Assembly (NCBI GenBank): GCA_009823395.1
Contig: CM020510.1
Location: forward strand, 10,164,773 to 10,228,772
Direction of reading: 5' to 3'
Origin: Thamnaconus septentrionalis
Lineage: Eukaryota; Chordata; Actinopteri; Tetraodontiformes; Monacanthidae
Length of the DNA: 64,000 nucleotides
Shown here: piece by piece, positions 61,306 to 64,000 of the stretch
Numbering within the stretch: the first letter of the stretch is position 1
Layout of the letters: every line of letters begins with the position of its first letter
Notes under the pieces: model-generated
The model's database searches: none
What the model was told of the DNA's origin: nothing
Seen by the model: the letters and a program-made list of their open reading frames with translations, nothing else
Translations under genes and position numbers: made by a program

Positions 61306-61331
61306 AAAATGCCTCATCTCTTTCTCGGCAG

Positions 61332-61474
61332 ATGTGAACAGCTGGCTGGTGACCTTCGGCTTCCAGCTCTACAACGTCATCCCCGGCTACCGCAAACCCA
61401 ACACGGAAGCCATGGAGCCTTCCTACGAGCTGGTCAGCACCCAGATCAAGACGCAGGAGTGGGACAGCACCAAG
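61332..61474 (+). CDS. tenm4: tenm4 exon: internal linker and start of ABD
   Basis: Exon of 143 nt, phase 1 in, phase 0 out, residues 1811-1858, acceptor CTCGGCAG and donor GTACGA. It encodes [20 protein letters not shown], a short [18 protein letters not shown] segment and [12 protein letters not shown]...FGFQL.N.IPG is the teneurin pattern for the chain leaving the YD shell toward the antibiotic-binding-like domain. KTQEWD and the AMEPSYEL run favour teneurin-4 over teneurin-2 and -3. The exons for Tox-GHH and TCAP are not in the window. Confidence 0.95.
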
Positions 61475-62768
61475 GTACGACTCGCCCACCCCACAGTTTC
61501 ACCTTGGCCTTTGTCCCTCCTCCTCCCCCTTCTCCACCTCCACCTCCTCCCTTGCATCATTACGAGCTCGGCAGACTCCCAGCGGAGCCAGAACACGACC
61601 CCAGTCTGGTCCCTTGTCCCCCCGTCCAATGGAACAGGGGTCAGTCCTAAGCAGGTCTTGTAATTGTCGCGCCATTAGGGAAATTCACTCTCCATTCCCT
61701 CCACCACCGGCCATTGATTTCGTCTCAACCCGACACCGTCAGCCACAGCCTGAGAGGGAGTAGACATGCTCTGATTCCCACATTTATCAAGCCTTTTAAG
61801 ACCCCCCCCACCCATTCGAACCTGTCTGAATTATTGAACAGGTCCCCTGTTGTCTTGGGTTTGGTTGCCGCCACGGCGCTGAGTGCCATCCGTCAGGAGG
61901 CCAGATCCATGTTGAGTGACACTCTGGCGCTACCTCAACACTGCGGTTGTTTGTCGTCATGAAATATTTGTGGCTCTAAAAGCAAAGGGGGATGATCCAA
62001 TGTAGTTGTTCTAAAAAATCTGAGCACACGTGAGCAGCCGGCCAGCCACAAGAGACAACAGCAGCAGTAGAGGGTATTTAAATCTCAAGCATGAAGAATA
62101 TAATAATAAAAAAGTCATAAAATTGTCCAGTATTTTAATAACATTAAAACACCCTCGGCAAGTATTTTAATCTCTCCAGCTCTTTAGTTTGTCCTTCCTG
62201 TGTTCTTGCGGCAGGATTATGGTCCGATGTCGCCTGTGTTTTTATGTAATTTCTGCACGGATCCATTGAAGGAAATCCGGGACGTTGCGTAGAGGCCAGA
62301 CTCACACATCTAGACGCAGACATTTATTTTTGGTTTTCACTGAATGCTCAGGTGTCAACGAGGCGGTGACACAGAAATAGAAAACACATTTTTTTCTGAT
62401 TATTTCACAAGAGTGACACTCTCGGGTACAAGCATGCACGCACCTGCTCACTCACCCTGCACGACGGCACCACCTGGCTGGATGTGATGTAAATCAGGAT
62501 TTAGAAAAAAGGATGTCATGACAGAAGAAAAAAAAAACTGCAGCTCTTTCTACAGACATGACATGAATAGAATGGAAAAGAGAGCGAGAGCAGGGGTGAG
62601 GGGGGGTGATGCAACATGGTCACAATGTTTTTAGTCTGATCGCATAGCCTGCACAGCCTGAGCCATCTGCTTTAATGGCTGACTTCAGTCAATGTCCTCA
62701 AAACGGCAAGAAGCACAAAAAGAGAGGAAAGAGGACAGAACCTGCTTAATGCAGGCTCTCTCTCTCTC

Positions 62769-62825
<57 letters not shown>

Positions 62826-64000
62826 TTCTCTCTGCAGATCCTGCTGCTCATTTTTTTAAATCACATCCTTGCAAAGAGCTTCTCTTCTCCAGATTTAAGA
62901 CCATTCAAGACCTTTACATAGCAGGCGCAGGTGCCAACATACAAATATACTAATGCTGATCAGTAAAGTGAAGATCAGTCTGAGGGAATATTCATTTTTA
63001 ACTATTGTTTTTCCAAATGTGCCTATGCTTACACACACACATATGTACATACATATGCATATATACACATACAACATGTATTGACGATGGTCTGTCTCCT
63101 CAGATGAGACACTTACATCCAGAGCGTCAAACTGCCCCACGACATCCTAAAATACATCCAGAACATCCTATAATTATTGCCTATTTGGGTTACTGTCTTT
63201 GTGTTGCAGATTAAAAAGAAAAAATCAAAGCATCAACAGAATTAATTATAGCACCGAATTGGCAAAGAAAATGAAATGCGTCCCAAGCTATGCTGTCGTT
63301 CTTGAGGTCAGACGCTCGCACGCGCAAACTCGTAAGAGCAGCATATCTTTGCACGTCCTCGGCCGGCGTGGACAGCTCTGGAGCCCTGCAGCTGACTCAT
63401 GCGTGTTCCTCATGCCTGAGCTCACCCAGCGCACCTCCCACCGAGGAGAATCTGCAGAGAAGATCTCTAACCGAGTCCTAAAGTCCCCTCAGACTCACCA
63501 TCCAAGTTAAAAAAGAATTGATAGTGTTTGATGGTGCGCCTTTAAAGATGAAAAGACATAAATCAGACATGCAGCCTCAGTCTTTTTATATATGCGTCTT
63601 TTTTATGCCAGAAGAAAAATCATGTATCCTCATGCAAGTGCAGCATCATTTGAGGCCAAGATAACGAGGTTGTCCACATGTTCTGTATCAGTTTCTTGAA
63701 AGCGCTCTTGATGGTGTGACTGTCATGTCTGGCTTAGAGAGATGTGGGCTCAGACAACTAATCGGGTCTTTGAAAGCAAAAAATTTTCATCAGCATAGCC
63801 AACCATTAAATTATATAATTAAGAAAAAAAAAAACCTCCCATGACACTAAGTAACATTGCGAGAAATTATGTAACCAGGGCTTAAAATAGATAAGTTAGC
63901 CTGGATTTCGAACTTCTTTTGTGGGAGCTTTTTCTTTGAGCTCATCTCTGGGGGATATACTGTAAATCTGATGTAGGGAAATATTGAGATAATTAGACTC
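61475..64000 (+). other. tenm4: intron, 5' part (continues past the window)
   Basis: No exon seen in the remaining 2,526 bp. It holds a long (CT)n tract (62756-62823), a CA/TATGCA-rich patch (about 63030-63072) and AT-rich sequence. The last coding exon(s) of the gene lie beyond 64000. Confidence 0.75.
62756..62823. repeat. (CT)n microsatellite
   Basis: About 34 CT units with a single GCT interruption near 62781. It is followed by TCTGCAG, which mimics a splice acceptor. Confidence 0.96.

Larger units (their letters stand above)
58817..61331 (+). other. tenm4: intron (2,515 bp)
   Basis: Non-coding. It contains a T/TA-rich patch (59082-59112), a long (GT)n tract (59208-59259), a shorter GT run (about 60575-60595) and a MITE (60655-61305) that reaches to 26 bp before the next exon. 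Confidence 0.8.
1..64000 (+). other. tenm4: tenm4 gene body, partial (19 coding exons, both ends outside)
   Basis: One gene fills the window. The joined exons (340-540, 4099-4284, 7239-7265, 10799-10945, 12148-12364, 19197-19316, 23641-23902, 25500-25767, 25878-26021, 29250-29499, 29930-29950, 33346-33578, 35325-35479, 41281-42158, 48154-48326, 49939-50174, 56263-56559, 57202-58816, 61332-61474) give one open frame with the teneurin domain order: EGF4-8, Cys-rich/TTR-like, FN-plug, NHL, YD shell, Rhs core, start of ABD. Teneurins are type II transmembrane adhesion proteins that pair across synapses with each other and with latrophilins. Paralog choice (teneurin-4) rests on remembered residue signatures, not on a computed alignment. 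Residue numbers in the exon entries count from the first codon of exon 340-540. Confidence 0.93.

Noticed and set aside
62837..62860. TCTGCAG|ATCCTG after the (CT)n tract as the start of the next coding exon
   Set aside because: The next teneurin-4 exon should begin with a codon run for (S)ILGVQ; after ATC CTG this sequence reads CTG CTC ATT TTT TTA, which does not fit, and no donor follows in frame.
1..64000. miR-708, which is hosted in the mammalian TENM4 gene
   Set aside because: The mature sequence start AAGGAGCTTAC was not found; in mammals it lies in an early intron, which would be upstream of this window.
1..64000. CRISPR arrays, operons, prophage or other prokaryotic systems
   Set aside because: The window is a single intron-rich vertebrate gene; the short repeats present are microsatellites and transposon ends.

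Overview
The window is the 3' two thirds of one vertebrate gene, read on the + strand: a teneurin, best matched to teneurin-4 (tenm4/odz4). I find 19 coding exons between 340 and 61474. Every intron is GT-AG, and all exon phases join into one uninterrupted reading frame of 5,573 nt (about 1,858 residues). The gene runs off both ends. Upstream lie the cytoplasmic domain, the membrane span and EGF repeats 1-3. Downstream lie the end of the antibiotic-binding-like domain, Tox-GHH and the TCAP region. Teneurin-4 is preferred over its paralogs because of residue signatures I recall from the mammalian protein, such as [16 protein letters not shown] in the NHL domain, the run before the Rhs core, and KTQEWD near the 3' end. 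No alignment was run.

The organism is most likely a teleost fish, by inference. Protein identity to mammalian teneurin-4 is high, the introns are compact (110 bp to 6.8 kb), dinucleotide repeats are dense, and several short non-autonomous DNA transposons of types I associate with fish genomes are present. I cannot name the species.

Layout: 340-10945 encodes EGF repeats 4-8, with an optional 27-nt microexon (7239-7265) between EGF7 and EGF8. 12148-23902 encodes the Cys-rich and transthyretin-like region. 25500-26021 encodes the FN-plug region. 29250-42158 encodes the six-bladed NHL propeller and the start of the YD shell, with a second optional microexon of 21 nt (29930-29950) in the first blade. 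48154-58816 encodes the rest of the YD shell and the Rhs-like core, mostly in one 1,615-nt exon. 61332-61474 encodes the internal linker and the start of the ABD. The product is a cell-surface adhesion protein used in synaptic partner matching; the two microexons correspond to the known teneurin splice sites A and B.

No second gene, RNA gene, CRISPR array or prokaryotic system was found. The introns hold microsatellites, at least four kinds of MITE-like element (two of them touching splice signals: a hAT-type element 10 bp inside the intron after the 878-nt exon, and a MITE ending 26 bp before the last exon), an intronic CpG island (about 45.4-46.0 kb), a cluster of YY1-like motifs, and candidate splicing-control tracts beside the microexons. 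These are the parts most worth a second look.
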